A stretch of DNA of 64,000 bases from Trichopria drosophilae (lineage: Eukaryota; Arthropoda; Insecta; Hymenoptera; Diapriidae), in contig CM059582.1 in assembly GCA_030407085.1 (NCBI GenBank), forward strand, positions 211,326,001-211,390,000, written 5' to 3'. Numbering within the stretch: the stretch's first letter is position 1; each line of letters opens with the position of its first letter. Shown here one piece after another: positions 62,483 to 64,000 of this stretch. Under the pieces are notes generated by a model. It was given only the letters and a program-made list of their open reading frames with translations, was not told the origin of the DNA and did not search any database. The translations under genes and the position numbers were made by a program.

Positions 62483-64000
62483 TTAAACGCACTATTCCGT
62501 GCCTGCTCTCCTCCCTTACCCCTACCTCCCTCGCTACTCCCTCATTTGCGAACCCCGCTTCACGCCTCTAACCAATTCCCATCCCTTTGGCGCTTGATGC
62601 TGCTGTCGCTGCTGAGCTTCTACCCTTGTTCCCCTTTACCACCCATCCTGTTCATCGTCACCGTGGACGTCGTTTCATTTCGTCCAATCCTTCCCCCGCT
62701 GTACCTTCAGCGCGTGTTCGTTTCCTACTCTATCCGCTTCTTTATCACACCATCTTTCTTGTTACCTCCCTGCTTTCGCTGTAGCACTATTCTTTCCCTT
62801 CTGTTTCACCGCTCGTCGATGTTTGATTTCTTCCTTGCGGATTTCCAACCCTTTTTTGGTTTTCATTACGCAATATGGAAGAATATAGATATTATCATTT
62901 TCTTACTCGTTACTTTACCCACGTGATACATTCTATGAATCATCGGTTGTGATGTTCAACCAACTTAATCGAATCGAAAGTAATTTTAACCCCAGCTAAT
63001 AGTCCTTTAGTGACGTCCTTTTGAAAGGAATGACTCACTAAGTAATGAATTTCGCGATTCCAATTTGGGACTGTACAACCCCGACATTTACATTTTGAAA
63101 ACCTCGATTAAAGATGTAGTCAAATTGAGGTTGAATCGGGTTTTTTGGGAACTATTCCAGGGTCTATATTTAAGGGGATATATGGTCCAACCACGGAACT
63201 GGTCGATTTTCATGTCCGAAGAAAAAATTGTATTCTGATAAATTCAGCAGCATTATTCACTTAATGGATAACCTCTGGAAACAATGAAACTTTTTTTTTA
63301 CTCCGTCCGGAGGTTTTTTTGGAATTTCTATGGATATCTAATCACACACCTAGCCTATATGGGCGGAAACCCAAGATTCGGAAGTGCAAACAAAACTTCA
63401 CAACGGCACATTGCGGTCGAACTTAATCAATTAAATCTATTTATGAAACAATGGAAAAGGAAAACCTTCGCTCTCTGTCCAGCCACCGCACATCTCATTG
63501 CGACCAGGAAAATTCGACAATCAACTGAGAAGCATCGGACCACCGCTTTATATGTATTTTTGCATCCTGATTATTAAGATAACGATAGAATTTTGGGTTC
63601 GATCATATCTTGGTCGTCATTATGAAATTACAACCAGAAAACGCAACTTTATTTACGTGTTTGCCTTTACGTTGAAAAATATAAATCTTACGAGGAACTG
63701 TTTCCCACAAAAAATGTAGATCATAAAATTCTCTACAAGGAAGATTGTACACATATTGTCATATTATCATTTTTAAACGCGTAATCAGAAGTTACACGAC
63801 ATATTCTATTAGCCGTTGCTGCATATTCACTTAAAGTATTATTTCAATGAATTCAAGGTTTCATCCAAGGTATGATACCCACGAAATGCAGAATATTGAG
63901 GATCCAGTTCAATGCAAGTAAAGAAGACTGCACCCCCCCCCCCTCACCCTACACGCACACAAATTTTGGGTTCTGTTGCGCAGTCGAATAAAATATTTGC
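62483..64000. other. Unassigned DNA to the window end
   Basis: A long plus frame at 62336-62926 lies in Pro/Leu/Ser-rich pyrimidine sequence and begins inside the Harbinger repeat; it shows no domain. A C run sits at 63932-63943. Nothing else is recognised. Confidence 0.35.

Noticed and set aside
62336..62926. 196-codon plus-strand frame
   Set aside because: It starts inside a Harbinger terminal repeat and continues in pyrimidine-rich low-complexity DNA, with no domain or splice support.

Overview
This looks like AT-rich nuclear DNA from an arthropod, most likely an insect. The one gene I would call a host gene is a single-exon distal antenna-like (pipsqueak-type helix-turn-helix) gene on the minus strand at 59484-60383. 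Spliced transposase genes, tRNA-derived SINEs and many insect-type transposon families point the same way. A hymenopteran is my guess from the mix of elements, but it is not shown directly. There is no bacterial signature: no operons, no ribosome binding sites, no CRISPR.

Almost everything else is mobile DNA, much of it nested. 1-10.5 kb: simple and charged-repeat DNA split by a SINE (2487-2957, 12-bp target duplication), then several foldback/MITE elements. 10.5-14.4 kb: a Mutator-like (MULE) transposon with ~375-bp terminal inverted repeats and a decayed transposase. 16.6-24.4 kb: a three-exon THAP/P-element-type transposase gene, complete except for one in-frame stop, with a 4.5-kb first intron full of repeats. 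24.9-31.1 kb: three hairpin MITEs, two of them flanked by TTAA. 31.3-34.7 kb: a non-LTR retrotransposon ending in a (TCTAA)n tail. 34.8-36.0 kb: a hAT transposase fragment cut by a MITE. 36.0-38.4 kb: that MITE, with two-way ~50-bp arrays, and a ~1-kb palindrome built of palindromes.

38.4-45.3 kb: a minus-strand Ty3/Gypsy-like element (3' LTR, an unusual third ORF with a zinc knuckle, integrase, RNase H, RT, protease, end of gag). Its gag is broken at 45282 by a 3.5-kb DD41D Tc1/mariner element (45282-48802) that carries a second, inverted half-copy of its own transposase. 49.0-55.9 kb: a second non-LTR element (minus strand) split by a 4955-bp non-coding LTR element (49322-54276). That element has a tRNA-Phe-type primer binding site, a polypurine tract and a 5-bp target duplication (ACTGT). 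56-58.4 kb: a tRNA-like sequence, a hairpin and a second array-bearing MITE. 59.5-60.4 kb: the distal antenna-like gene. 61.3-62.5 kb: a PIF/Harbinger derivative with a scrap of transposase. The last 1.5 kb shows nothing recognisable.

The genes do not form a pathway. The window is a record of successive insertions beside one developmental regulator. All calls rest on motifs and repeats read by eye; no database search or folding program was run.
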